A stretch of DNA of 64,000 nucleotides, from contig CAVNZM010000005.1 in assembly GCA_963693365.1 (NCBI GenBank), positions 186,001-250,000 on the forward strand, given 5' to 3'. The translations under genes were made by a program, and so were the position numbers. This DNA is from Amoebidium appalachense (Eukaryota > Ichthyosporea). The notes below the pieces were generated by a model that ran no database searches, was not told the origin of the DNA, and saw nothing but the letters and a program-made list of their open reading frames with translations. Position 1 is the stretch's first letter. Each line of letters starts with the position of its first letter. Shown piece after piece: positions 34,317 through 45,650 of this stretch.

Positions 34317-34871
34317 CCGAGGGCGGCGGGTTGGGTTCTAAGTGCACGCGGAAAGTATTGCCATCGGATAATTGTGACCACACACACACCAAGTGTACTA
34401 CTTGCACGTCGCGGTGGTCACTGAGTATTTGGAGGGTATTAGCAAGACCGAGACAAGATACTAAGTAGTGGGCTCTGCCAGCTGCAGCTGCAGAATATAT
34501 TTTAGCTGTTGACTATCAATCGATAGTAGTCTATGGGCCATAGCCAGAAATTTGAAAGGGGGTTTCTTTTAGGCCGATTAATTGCACCCATTCCAGCACA
34601 TCCGGGTCAAGCCATTTGTTCAGCATATAAATCATGATATTAACTTCAATTTTTTCCTAACGCTTTATTATTATTATATTCTGTATTTCTTTTTTTTTCC
34701 TTTCCTTTTTCTTTTTTGTTGTATTATGGCGCATCTGTACCTTGCTGCCGGCCAAACAATGGTGCGCAACTGATGCGCAGCACGCCAATCATATAGCTAG
34801 AAACCCCTCTGACCCGACCCGGCCCGAAAAGCTAAAAGAAACCCCCTTTAAACACAGCACCACGACCTTGC
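34317..34871. other. LINE 5' flank and AT-rich intergenic sequence
   Basis: Probably includes the LINE 5' UTR. A T-rich patch lies at 34660-34720 and a CCAAT motif near 34782. No gene is seen. Confidence 0.45.
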
Positions 34872-34929
34872 ATGCCATGGCATCAAGGCCTCCTAAATAG
34901 TGTGCTATTTAGGAGGCCTTGCATGGCAT
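34872..34929. other. Perfect 17-bp inverted repeat with 4-nt loop (hairpin)
   Basis: Left arm CAAGGCCTCCTAAATAG (34884-34900), loop TGTG, right arm 34905-34921 exactly complementary. The stem extends by a further 8 bp (ATGCCATG 34872-34879 with CATGGCAT 34922-34929) past a 4-nt bulge. It is not low-complexity. It could be a small-RNA precursor, a cruciform or the core of a foldback element. Confidence 0.8.
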
Positions 34930-35409
34930 AGCTACACACATAGAGCACCACCGGGGCACCATCTCAGTTACAATTAAAAACTTTGGGTATGCTCCAAGAC
35001 AGCCCTCATCAGTTGGACGTCGACCATACATTCACCCCTACCTTTCGACCTCTCTGTGTTTTCCTGGCACCTATCAATTCAATACGACATATTAAGCTCA
35101 CCAACCGACTGCTGGTGTGACATATCCGTGATGCAACCCATTCACACTCCATTGCATACAGTATATTAAAGCTAGCTAGATGTTGTTCCCTAATATTACC
35201 ACAGGCTTGCAAGCATGAGCAAAAGGGGACACAGAGCCAACTTCCTGCCATGCCCATTATGCATTACAAAGACAGCTGCCCCACTCACAAATATACACTT
35301 GTCCATTCTCCACACCCACACGGGCGCACATAGCATTGTCAGCTTTGCCACAGAGTGATTTAAAGGCCCAAATGTGAATGTGTTCTCCAACAGAAAGTGC
35401 ACACGACTG
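34930..35409. other. 3' flank of the 488-aa protein gene
   Basis: Unique sequence without repeats. It probably carries the minus-strand 3' UTR of the gene ending at 35410. No clear AATAAA is seen on that strand, and no other feature. Confidence 0.4.
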
Positions 35410-35876
35410 CTAGAACGTAATGCCCCGCTTGCTCGTTGTCTCAGCATTATTTTTAGCAACCCACTCGGTAACCTGCTTGTGGTGGGGATCCTCCCTGTCC
35501 AGGGCAGCCACGGCCAGGCCGGGAAAGTTTTTGCGCAAAAGCTCAGCAACCAAAGACACGTGCTTGCCGTCAGGGGCATACGTGCCCGAATTGTTGTCGA
35601 TCACAAGGTGGTAGCCCCCCTCGGGCCGTGGAACAATCACGAACTCACCCGCATAGCGCACCTGTGTGCCGTGCATGTGTGAGTGTGGGTGATGGTGGTC
35701 GTGGCGGTGTATTGATGGTGGTGGTGCCCGGGGGAGGGGGGGGAGGGGGGGGGGGGCAAGTGGTGGAAGAAAAGGGTAAGATGTGAGAACCAGCAGTAGC
35801 CTGAACCCCGAAATAAATGTTAAAACAAAAAAGCACGTTGCGGGTAAGAAAGAGGTTTTGGGGTGGGGGGGGGGGG

Positions 35877-35912
<36 letters not shown>

Positions 35913-36990
35913 CTTGGTAAGAAGGCAAGGCAAGGGGCCCGAGAGAGGAGATGTAAAAAGAGAAGTACTGGTGCTACGGGGGGGAGGGAGGGAGGGGAGG
36001 GGGGGGGGGGGGGGGGGAGGGGGGACAGGGGGAAGAAAGAAAGAGAGAGAGGGGGGGGGGGGGGGGGGGGGGAGGAGGAGAGAGAGAGAGAGAGGGAGGG
36101 AGAGAGAGAGGGGGGGGGGGGGGGTGGAGGGGGCAAAAGCAATGTAATCCACAGCACGCTTGCCAGTGGCCACGTGTACCTACAGCCTAAAATACACACA
36201 CGAGAAGAAACGAGACAAACACCTGCACCCCAAACACACATGAGGGGGCCAACCACACACACACACACATTCAGACACACCCGCCAGCATTTGCTGCACA
36301 CAAAGGTACCTTTCGTAGGAGGGTGTGTGTGTGTGTGTGTGTGTTTGGGGGTGGGATGGAGGGGGGGGGGGGGGGGGGGGGGGAGGAGGAAAAGAAGCCT
36401 AAGCACACTGTCACATTGGGAGAATGCACCCACCTCCTCCCCACAGTCGGCATGCATGGCGTGCTTGGAGGTCAGGTCCCGCATCACATCCTTGCCCGTG
36501 CGGCTGAACCGCCACCTGCCGTCCACCGTGACCACATACGTGTAGTAGTGGATGTAGCCCCGGTAGTGCCCATAGTCCAGTTTCTGAAGGAACTCATTGC
36601 CCCCCCGCACGGACCACTTGTCATAGCCCTTGCCCAGCTTGAAGTCACGGCTGTAGTAGTGGGAGTGTTGCAGGTGCAGGCCCTCACGGATGGTGCGGCT
36701 CTCCATGCTGCTGCCAAAGATGCGCTGCGCTGCATCGTACTTGCGGTTCCAGCCGAACTTGCGGTCCCCAAACACCTGCGTGTGTGCGTGTGTGGGTGGG
36801 GGGGAGGGGGGGGGGGGGGGGGGGAGAGGGGCAGGGGAGAGGGAGGGGGGGGGGAAGGGGGGGTTTGAATGCGGAACACGGTACGAAGTACGCATACACG
36901 AAGGACACATGCAAAGGCAAACATTCAAGTATGCAACATCAGCCATGCGCCCAGTATGCGTCATAAGCAGAGCCCATCCTCAGGGAGGGC

Positions 36991-37037
<47 letters not shown>

Positions 37038-37874
37038 ACCCGATTGATCAGAAGGGCTGACCGTCTGCAAACCAACGGCACCTTTCGAGGTTCCTTGTAC
37101 ATGGCTCAATCTCCCCCCCTTCCCCCCCGTCCCCTACCCCTTCTTGTTCACGCCATCAGTCCTCTATTCACGGAAAAAACCTTCACCTCTTTCTTAACAC
37201 TACCTCCCCCCCCCCCCCCCCCTGGCGCACCTACCCCCCCCCCCAATCCACCAACCCCCACCTCCTCAGCTCGCATACCTCCTGCACGTGGTCCAGTGCT
37301 ATCTCGTAGCACTTGAAGGTGCGCACATCGCTGAACACCGGATTGGCTGCCTCCTCTTTCTTCTCGCCAGGCCCCAGCTTGCTCATCAGCCCACTGACTG
37401 CCCCACTCACCGACTGGAATAAGCCCGTCAGGGGGCTATAGAACACCTCCACAGTGCGGCTGGGTACCTCTGGGGGTGGTTGGGACGGCCGGGGTGGGGG
37501 TGTGGGTTGTGCGGCCTCGGTGGCGGCTGGTGGCTGGGGTGCTGGGGAGGATGGGACTGGCGATGGTGGCGGGTAGTAGGGGGTGGGCTGAAGGTGGAGG
37601 GGGTGGTATTAGAATGCAGTTGTATACATGAGGTCTAGATGGAAACAAAGAAGAGATGCCGTGGGTGGTGGCAAGGTGCATGTATGTGTATTAGCTCCAA
37701 CCACATCAACAGTGGCCTGTGTGTGCATTTGCAACAGAAGGGAACCTAAATCTCTATCAAACAGGCCACACACATGCTCCAAGTCACTTTCAGAATTGAG
37801 GAGAGAGTTGGTGCCTGGTACGAGAAAGGTGTATCTGTGTGTGTGTTGGGGGAAGGCGGGGTGGTGGTGATGGT

Positions 37875-37950
<76 letters not shown>

Positions 37951-38180
37951 GAAGGAAGAGGGGGAGGAGGATGGAAGATGGGGAGGGAGGCCGAGGGGGA
38001 ATGGAGGTTTTGTGTTGGTGTGTTTGTGTGGGTGGGTGGGTGAGTGGGCGTGGGGGAAGAAAAAGACGGGTGATAAATGGTTGTGTGTGTGTGTGTGTGC
38101 GTGTGCGTGTATGGGGGGGTGGGGGGTCGGGGGTTGGGGGCATGGGGATATGGTGGTTGTAGCGATGTATCCATGTGTGT

Positions 38181-38222
<42 letters not shown>

Positions 38223-39635
38223 GGCGGGAAGGTGGGGGGGTGGATGGTGGTCGTAGAGTGCACGTGTGTGGTGTGTGTGTCTGTGTGAGTGCGCGCGCAC
38301 ACACAAGCGAATGTGTGTGTGTTTGAGGGTGAGCGGGGGGGGAGGGGGGGGATCGTGGTGTGTGTGTGTGTGTGTGTGGTTTGTGCATGTGCATGTTTTT
38401 GTGTGTGTGTGTGTGTGTGTGTGTAGGGGGGGGGGGGGGGGGGGGGGGGGGGGAGGGGGAGGGATATACCATGGATGTGGGAAGCCAGGTGAAGCTGGGT
38501 GGGGGCACGGCGTAGGGGTTCTCTCCGTAGCTGTTGTAGAACTGGGGGGACCCGGGGGTGTAGGGTGGGCCCTGCATGGGGCTCGATAGGGGGGACAGCC
38601 CGTGCGGGCTCATATGGGGGGGCGGCCCTGCACATGGCAAAGAGTCGGAATGCAGCGTAAGCAATACTAGTGTTACTGTGTTTCAACTGTGGAGTCTGTG
38701 AGCTGCTTCAGTGTGCTTGTGTTTGCATGTTCTTTCGTTTCTAAGCAGCAACAGTCGGTCTAGCCAGGAACTGTCTATGTGCTTTTGCAGGTAGATGTCA
38801 AGGTACCCTTAACACAACAACTGTTACTTGCAACCTATTGCGTGTATGTCCTCTTTGTCAACACGCGTACGTGTGCACTTGAATCCGCAGTGAATAGTGG
38901 ATGTGTGTTATACGTGGGTGGTTGCCTGAGGGGGCCTGTACCTGTGCCAATGTGGGTGTATGTGCCTGCGTGTGCGCGTCTGTGTGCACACGTGCGCGCT
39001 TGTCCAAAGTAATTGTGTGTTTGTGTAGTGTGTGCGCGTTCGTTCCCCCCGTGTCCACATGATGTGTGTGTGACTGTATGTGTACTTGAACAGAAAGCAC
39101 AATGCAAATGCTTGAGTGGCACGGGCCCATATATGCGTGTGTACGTGTTTTATGTTCGATGTCTGAATGGATGCTGTGTGTATGTGTGTGATTGTGTGCG
39201 CGCAAGCAAGTGTTAGGGGTCAGACGCACCAAACGGCAGAGGTGGCGGGTAGTAGACGGAGGAGTTGTCCACCCCCGGGCCAGGCGAGGGGGTGTTGTAG
39301 GAGGAGGGGGGAGGATATATCGAGGGGTAGCCAGGTGACTGGGGTTGGGGTGGTGGTGGCACACAGTAGACTTGGGGGTGTGAATAGACGGGGGCAGCGT
39401 GGCTGGCATAGTGGGCTTCTTGGGGGTAGGCGGTCGGATAGTAGTTGTATTGCACTTGTTGTTGGGGCACGGGGTACTGGTCCACAGGGGAATGAGGTGG
39501 GGGGTGTGGGGATTGAGGTGGCGGGAGAGGGGAATGGGGCGGGGGTTGCGGAGAATGAGGTGGGGGCTGTCGGTAAGGGTCATAGTTGTTTATCGGAGGA
39601 TACCCTGCCGATTGGTAGTGGTTTGGATTACTCAT
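35410..39635 (-). CDS. Conserved-looking 488-aa protein with Pro/Tyr-rich N-terminus, function unknown, 5 exons
   Basis: Minus-strand exons 39635-39230, 38627-38470, 37587-37279, 36775-36434 and 35661-35410 join in phase through GT-AG introns. Residues 1-220 are rich in Pro, Tyr, Gln and Ser, with PPPHSP-type repeats, like a disordered scaffold or PPxY-type adaptor region. Residues about 240-300 (VEVFYSPLTGLFQSVSG...) and the globular part (residues 292-488) are not low-complexity. Landmarks include GWNRKYDAAQRIFG, LHLQHSHYYSRDF, YIHYYTYVVTVDGRWRFS, KHAMHADCGEE and VIDNNSGTYAPDG. From memory, similar His/Tyr-rich C-terminal domains occur in uncharacterised fungal and protist proteins; this should be checked. 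No signal peptide or membrane segment is seen. A family R fragment lies in intron 3, close to the exon 4 acceptor. Confidence 0.75.
36866..36991 (-). repeat. Family R dispersed repeat, 5'-truncated copy
   Basis: The minus strand reads from GGGCCCTCCCTGAGG to GCATTCAAA. Both ends lie in C tracts (35 Gs on the plus strand to the right). The 5' truncation point is within 2 nt of that of the copy at 8871. It sits in intron 3 of the 488-aa protein gene. Confidence 0.85.
37880..37950. repeat. (GT)n microsatellite in intron 2 of the 488-aa protein gene
   Basis: About 35 GT units on the plus strand, (CA)n in the sense of the gene. Further CA-sense tracts lie at about 38180-38218 and 38400-38424 in the same intron. 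Confidence 0.9.
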
Positions 39636-40862
39636 GGTGGGAATTGGTTGGGGGTGAAGTGGTCTGAAGTGTGCGTGCTAGAATGAGAAGATAACTAAGA
39701 AGTTATACAGGCTATGTCGGATGGCAAATCCTCTTCAACCTCTATGGCGCTAGTCGTGGCTCTAACTACTCTCCAACCTCCTGTAATAGTGGCCCTAAAG
39801 CTACATTTGGCTGGGCGTAGAGAAAACACAACTCCGAAAGGAACAAAAAGTGCTTCAAGAAGTTCGAAAAACAGAAAAGTGCTTCAAAGCCTTCCAACGT
39901 TGGCCAGGCCAGGCAGGAATTTATAGGAGATTTCTAAGCCAATCAAAGTGCTTTGCCGTAACACGTCATGTCGTCACAGATTGCAACTTTGCAAGGTGTT
40001 GTAAACTGAAATAAATAAGTGTTTTCCCTTCACATTCGTATATGCAGAACCAAAATTTTACAATGTTGATGGTATAATATTATTCAGAACTGGTCGCACA
40101 TTTGGATGTGGTCTAGCATGTACCATTTGCACATGCAAAGGCAGCTGCACATGGAGATCTTCGAGAAAGCAGGCGTCGATGACATTTCGCCAATCGCCTA
40201 TTTGGGAGAGTTTAGATTTCCAATGAGAGACATTCAGCACCCGTCGAAGAACTTCGAAGTTCAGTGTGAGTGCTACTGAAGAAAAACGCAATAAATATGT
40301 ACATATAAAATTATGAAAAAAAAAATTTAGTCCTGTGAAAGAGATATATATATTTATATATATTATATCGAATTTGTTATTCATTAAAAAGCATGCAACG
40401 CCTGAGCCCAGTGGATATCATAATATTTCGCGCCAAAATAAATGTATACCAAATAATGCCCTCTTATTTTAGCCATGTTCGGTACTGTCTGACGTCAGAG
40501 GGCATGTGTAGTCGACGTCCAAACCGCATACAACAACTTTTCTTGGAGTCGACTGGAGTGCAAACAGTTCAGAAAGCCTCAAGGTTCGCTCTTAGGCCGG
40601 CACACACACTGTGATATACGTATTTGTAAGAGGAAGCATTTAGAGTACGTTTAGGCATGGCGGTATAGCCACTGCACGGATATACGTACTGGCACGTGCA
40701 TACTTGTGTTGCGAGCCAGCCAGCTGCCAGGGTGCCTGGGTCCAAACTTCTGACAGGCACAGACAGGGAACATGTCGACACGGAGCAGCGCGAAAGGTAC
40801 GGGTGTGCCTGTGCCTTGCGGATACTTGTGCAAGTAGCTGCTAGGAACATGCAGGAGTGGGT

Positions 40863-40957
<95 letters not shown>

Positions 40958-41446
40958 GCGCGTGCTTGCGTGCATGTGCTGGCGTGCGCGCACGTGTGGG
41001 CGTTTCTGTGTGTGTGTGTGTGTGTGTGTATTGGGTGGGTGGGTGGGTGTGGGTGTGTGAGTGTGTGGGTGTGTGTGTGTGCACGCACACGTATGTGCAC
41101 ATGTGCGTGAGATGCATGCTCGTGCCGCACAGGCGCGTTCGGATGTGCTTGTGCAGGTTTACTCAAGGCAGTTTGTGTTGCACTGTGCATAACCTTTCAG
41201 TGACAGGCCCATCTCACCTCTCCCCGCCTTCTCTCCCTCCTCCCCTCTCTAAGCCTTCTTGGCCTGTGGGGCCCACCCCTTTTTGCCCGCTCCTGCTGGC
41301 CCTCCCTTGCTTTGCAACATTAGGTAGTCGCAGTCCTTTATCCGTGTTGTGTCTTTTTAAATTGTTACCGAGGTCTTCTTCTGCGCTGTGTCCCGCCCCT
41401 TTTTTCTCCCTAAAGACCCCCCCCCCCCCCCCCCCCGCACAACCCC
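39636..41446. other. Intergenic, promoter side of the 488-aa protein gene
   Basis: Includes a minus-strand TATAAC about 70 bp before the ATG at 39635 and a CCAAT motif near 39939. There is a palindrome CTGACGTCAG at about 40488, (GT)n at 40862-40946 and GT-rich sequence to 41110. A 70-codon plus-strand frame at 39714-39926 has no recognisable features. Confidence 0.45.
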
Positions 41447-43825
41447 ATGCTGTATATGCGTGCACGGCTTGCTCTCCACAACACACCCCCTCCTACACCC
41501 CCTCCACCCTCTCCTGCACCTGCACCTGCACCTGCACTCAACCTGCCTCCTATACACCCCTCACGCATGTTTCTTTCGCGCTGCTTCACACGCCGCCTAC
41601 TGCACATCGATAGTCTTATGTCTCGTGGTATCTTTTCCTCTGCATATCTACACCGCTTTAACACCTCCAACATCGTTAGGATGAAGGAGCACCTCCTTGC
41701 TTTCCCCACCGGCATTGCTCAACCTCGCCTTTCACAGATTGCTGCGTGCCTCAAACGTGAATTACGTAGTCGTTTTGAACTTGAACGTGTTGACATGTCG
41801 CAACCCCATGTGATGTTGGTGTCTGTGTTTCATAACTCCGGGCTCGATAGAATCCCTTTGCAACGCATCATCAAAGACAAAGAAATACATGCTCTCCTGC
41901 CGCTTGAAATGCGTAAATTCCGTATCTCTGCTGTGTGGAAATATGTGTCTACCCTGGGCTACACCACTATCAACTGCAAACACACCGCACGACTCCCGCA
42001 GGACACCATAGCAAACATCCATGCACAACCCTGCCCTTGCAACGACCCGCACTATGCGCCATACGTACACCCACAACACGGACACGTGCTTACATCGCGC
42101 TTAGACATTCCCGGCCTGCCCGCAGACTTTGCATCGCTCATGCATTTTGGAACCAAGTTCCGAATGCAGGTCGAGCAGACGGAGGACACCACCTGTAGCA
42201 ATTTATTGACACAGGCGTTGCAAAGTTTCTGTAACAAGATGTACGATCTTGGTATGGCAGCTTATCCCTCTTTGAATCCGTGGGCAGCCGCCGTCTTTAC
42301 TAAGTGTCGCCCCTTCCTGCCATATGCACAACACGCACCCAACACACACACCGTACCACAAGCTTCTGTGCTTCTACTGCGTCGCTTCCAAAAACGTTTC
42401 GTAGTCACCACAATGGATAAAGCTAGCAACACGTTCGTGATCGTCTGCAAAAAACACTACGTTAGCAGCATTACAGCCGAACTGCATGCACCTGCCGCAA
42501 CATACACCGTCTGCAACACTGCACCAAAAGACATTGTTGCACAACACCTTGCATTTCTCAAAACACATGACATAAAAGGCACACCAGGACGTCGCACTGC
42601 ACGCTTGCCCACATTTCAGGCCATAGTTAAAATGCACAAAACACCACCCACCTTCCGTTTCATTGCCAACTCCTCTGCCACATCACTTGAACCTCTCTCC
42701 CGCCTTCTCACTAGTGTGTTTAAGTTCGTCTCCCCTGATGTCGAACGTATGTGGTGTGATGTTGTCAAACCCCACCTGCCACACAACACTAGCTCTTGGA
42801 TTCTCACGGATAGCACCGCACTCACACACACAATCAACGCCCTTAACCGTACCACACGCCAACACGAAAATACGCCCGTGTCTGTGTTTGATTTTTCCAC
42901 ACTCTACACCAAGATTGACTTGCATGATTTGAAAGCTCGCCTCACTACACTGATTGACGCAATATTTGTCAAAAAATGCACGGACGCTCGCAAACCACAC
43001 ATGTTTATTAAGAAAACCGGCTCCACGTTGTCCTGGGTGGATCGTGTAGATGATGATTCCCAGGATGATTCCTTTGAGCCTAAAGAACACTCTCTACATC
43101 TCTCTAAGGCACAGCTTGTGGATTTTCTATGTTTCCTCGTAGATAACATATATGTTGTGTTTGGCGATACCCTCTACAAACAGGACATTGGTATCCCCAT
43201 GGGTACAAACTGTGCTGTTTTCTTGGCTAATTTCTATCTCTTTACTTATGAGTTGGATTTTGTTCGCAAGCTTATTGCACACGAACGCATTGATGTCTTG
43301 GTAGATTTTCAGTTTACTCGCCGCTACATAGATGATTTGATCTCCCTTCATAATCCTCGCATTCTCTCCCACCTCTATTTAGAAGATTGTGATTTCGGTC
43401 TATATCCCAAGACCAGCCTTCAACTCAACCCTGCCGGTTCCTCCCCCTCTGTCCCCTACCTCGACTTGCATATCACCTGCACTAATCACGGCATTCACAC
43501 AACCATCTACAACAAGCTCGACACACCCACGTTCAATACACTAGACATCGTTCGTTTCCCACATCACGACTCATTCATCTCCCGCACTGCAAAATACGGC
43601 ATCATGACAAGTCAAATGCATAGCTACCAGCGCAAATGCTCCACACTTGCTGCATTCACCACATGCACTGCACGACTTGCTAAAACATTGCTTAACAAAG
43701 GCTACTCGTTTAGACTCTTGCACCACAAAATGCACAGCTTTCTCGCCACACACCCGCACATATACCGTGGCGTTCACTCCTCTCACATACTCTCCATCAT
43801 CACTAAAAAGATCAACACTCCCTAG
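41447..43825 (+). CDS. Penelope-like element reverse transcriptase, no GIY-YIG nuclease seen (up to 792 aa)
   Basis: One open frame to TAG at 43823-43825. The first 40 codons are Pro/Ala low complexity, so the ATG at 41567 (752 aa) is a better start. Landmarks in order: a CxC motif (AQPCPCNDPHY, about residue 195), MDKASNTFVIVCKKHY (about 325), FRFIANSSATSLEPLSRLL, VFDFSTLYTKID (RT motif A), DIGIPMGTNCAVFLANFYLF (motif B) and FTRRYIDDL (motif C, about 625). YLDLHIT and a C-terminal helical region follow. The CxC and DKxxN words and the GIPMGTNCA block are, to my knowledge, typical of Penelope-like elements of the Naiad/Chlamys type. No GIY-YIG endonuclease is visible on either side, so this copy is endonuclease-less or has lost that domain. 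Codon use is less GC-rich than in the host exons. Confidence 0.85.
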   Translation: MLYMRARLALHNTPPPTPPPPSPAPAPAPALNLPPIHPSRMFLSRCFTRRLLHIDSLMSRGIFSSAYLHRFNTSNIVRMKEHLLAFPTGIAQPRLSQIAACLKRELRSRFELERVDMSQPHVMLVSVFHNSGLDRIPLQRIIKDKEIHALLPLEMRKFRISAVWKYVSTLGYTTINCKHTARLPQDTIANIHAQPCPCNDPHYAPYVHPQHGHVLTSRLDIPGLPADFASLMHFGTKFRMQVEQTEDTTCSNLLTQALQSFCNKMYDLGMAAYPSLNPWAAAVFTKCRPFLPYAQHAPNTHTVPQASVLLLRRFQKRFVVTTMDKASNTFVIVCKKHYVSSITAELHAPAATYTVCNTAPKDIVAQHLAFLKTHDIKGTPGRRTARLPTFQAIVKMHKTPPTFRFIANSSATSLEPLSRLLTSVFKFVSPDVERMWCDVVKPHLPHNTSSWILTDSTALTHTINALNRTTRQHENTPVSVFDFSTLYTKIDLHDLKARLTTLIDAIFVKKCTDARKPHMFIKKTGSTLSWVDRVDDDSQDDSFEPKEHSLHLSKAQLVDFLCFLVDNIYVVFGDTLYKQDIGIPMGTNCAVFLANFYLFTYELDFVRKLIAHERIDVLVDFQFTRRYIDDLISLHNPRILSHLYLEDCDFGLYPKTSLQLNPAGSSPSVPYLDLHITCTNHGIHTTIYNKLDTPTFNTLDIVRFPHHDSFISRTAKYGIMTSQMHSYQRKCSTLAAFTTCTARLAKTLLNKGYSFRLLHHKMHSFLATHPHIYRGVHSSHILSIITKKINTP

Positions 43826-43844
43826 TCCCCCACTCTATCCCGGT

Positions 43845-43877
<33 letters not shown>

Positions 43878-44230
43878 TACCAGCCCCTACACCTCCCCCC
43901 CCCCCCCCCCCCCCCCCCCTCCCTCTCTCTCTCCCTCTCTCTCTCCCTCTCCCTCTCTCTCCCTCCCTCTCTCTCTCTCTGTCTCCCTCTCTCGCTCTCT
44001 TTCGTTCTCTCTCGTTCTCTCCCTCCCTCTCTCTCTCTCTCCCTCTCCCCCTCTCTCCCCCTCTCCCCCCCCTTCCCCCCTCCCCCCCCCCCCCCCCCCC
44101 CCTCTCTCTCTCCCCCCGCTCCTTTTCCCAAACAATTCCCCCGCCGTTCTTCTTTCTCAGCCGGCTAGGTTTTTTGGGTTGCCTGGTAAGTTTTGAAATG
44201 GAGGTCTCGTCTCTGATCTGTCCACCACAG

Positions 44231-44278
<48 letters not shown>

Positions 44279-44306
44279 CCCTCCCTCCCTCCCCTCCCTT
44301 CCCTCC

Positions 44307-44343
<37 letters not shown>

Positions 44344-44480
44344 CCCCTTCTCCTCCCCCCCCCCCCCCCCCCCCTTCCCCTCCTACCTTCTTTTTCCCCC
44401 CCCCTTCCCCCCCCCCCCCCCCCCCCTGGCCAAACCCTGTATACACTCTTCTCATCAGCAGGTCTCTAACCCACTCTGCA
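43826..44480. repeat. C-, CT- and T-rich low complexity downstream of the Penelope-like ORF
   Basis: Alternating C tracts, (CT)n, a T46 run (44233-44278) and further T/C runs. No coding sequence. It may include the element's 3' end, but no boundary is visible. Confidence 0.85.
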
Positions 44481-44504
44481 GAACGTTTTACGCATTTCTC
44501 CCCT

Positions 44505-44775
44505 CGGAGAACTTGGTCGTTGGTGCGTTTTTGTCTGACATCTAACGACTCTGCAGGGTCCCCTGAGACTACTGACACTCTAACATTCCCTCCCCTCTCT
44601 TACTTCCCCCCCCCCCCCCCTCCCCCTTTCCCTCCTCCTTCCCCTCCCATTTTCTCTGCACACCCAACAGGTCTTAACCAGATCTGCACATCGTTAGTCA
44701 CAATCTTCTCACATATATGAGAGAATGATCGTATTGGTACGATTTGTCTAATATCTGACGATTCTGCAGCATCCC
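44505..44775 (+). repeat. Two diverged copies of a ~40-nt unit, ~215 nt apart
   Basis: TTGGTGCGTTTTTGTCTGAC...CGACTCTGCAG (about 44519-44557) and TTGGTACGATTTGTCTAAT...CGATTCTGCAG (about 44734-44770) align along their length. Both are followed by CCCTGAGAC- or CCCTAAGAC-like sequence. They lie just after the Penelope-like ORF and could be part of its terminal repeats. Confidence 0.45.
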
Positions 44776-44837
44776 TAAGACCCCCCTCCCCCTCCCCTCC
44801 CCCCTCCCCCCCCCCCCCCCCCCCCCCCCCCCACCTC

Positions 44838-44873
44838 TCTCTCTCTCTCTCTCTCTCCCTCTCTCCCTCTCCT

Positions 44874-44963
<90 letters not shown>
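44838..44963 (+). repeat. (CT)n microsatellite
   Basis: Long CT dinucleotide run followed by a T-rich tract to about 45011. Confidence 0.95.
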
Positions 44964-44969
<6 letters not shown>

Positions 44970-44974
44970 TTCCT

Positions 44975-45012
<38 letters not shown>

Positions 45013-45278
45013 GCGCCTGTTGTTTTGCTTGTCATTTGTTGTTCTGGTTGATTACCTGTAATCTTCGCTTATTTATGTGTGTGTGTGTGTGTGTATGTTG
45101 TGCGGGGTTGCACATACCGGTGTCTACTTTTCTTCTTACTGTTTTTCTCTCCACACACTTCATCTGTCCACTTCTGCATACCCCCTTTCATAGCTATAGA
45201 CACACATCACACATTGCGTTACGCGCACGCATGCACACACCGCTCTGTTGGCGACAGCTCCCTTGGAACCCATGCGGC

Positions 45279-45581
45279 ATGTTACCCGCCGGCGTAACAT
45301 AACTCGGACTATCGGTTTGGCTTTTTTCAAGCCCAAAGCAATGGGTGATACCATATTTCCGGCTGACATCCGGGGGCATAGCTTTCCGTTCGAAGACGAT
45401 AAAGTTCCGCCCTAGTAAGCGTGTTACTACCCTGCGGCGTGGGTCAAATCTCATATTTTCCCCTCTGATTACGAATTCTGTGGCCTTCGGGACTTAATTC
45501 TTTTCAGCTGGTGTAGTATGTTAGCCAGGGAAGTATCGACTTAGGTATCGACGGGGGAGCTTCCTAGAAGCCCCGTCTCCT
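45279..45581 (+). other. Segment with two strong hairpins, no ORF
   Basis: Hairpin ATGTTAC (45279-45285) with GTAACAT (45294-45300). A second stem pairs GACGGG (45550-45555) with CCCGTC (45572-45577) and GCTTC with GAAGC around a CTA loop. A direct repeat GTATCGAC-TTAG-GTATCGAC precedes it. The segment lies between the Penelope-like ORF and a diverged family R copy, and its identity is unknown. Confidence 0.45.
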
Positions 45582-45650
45582 GAGTTCCTATCTATATTTT
45601 TCTTGCTTCTGCTTACTGCTGCAACTTTAACCCCCGGCCTTTCCCACTGC

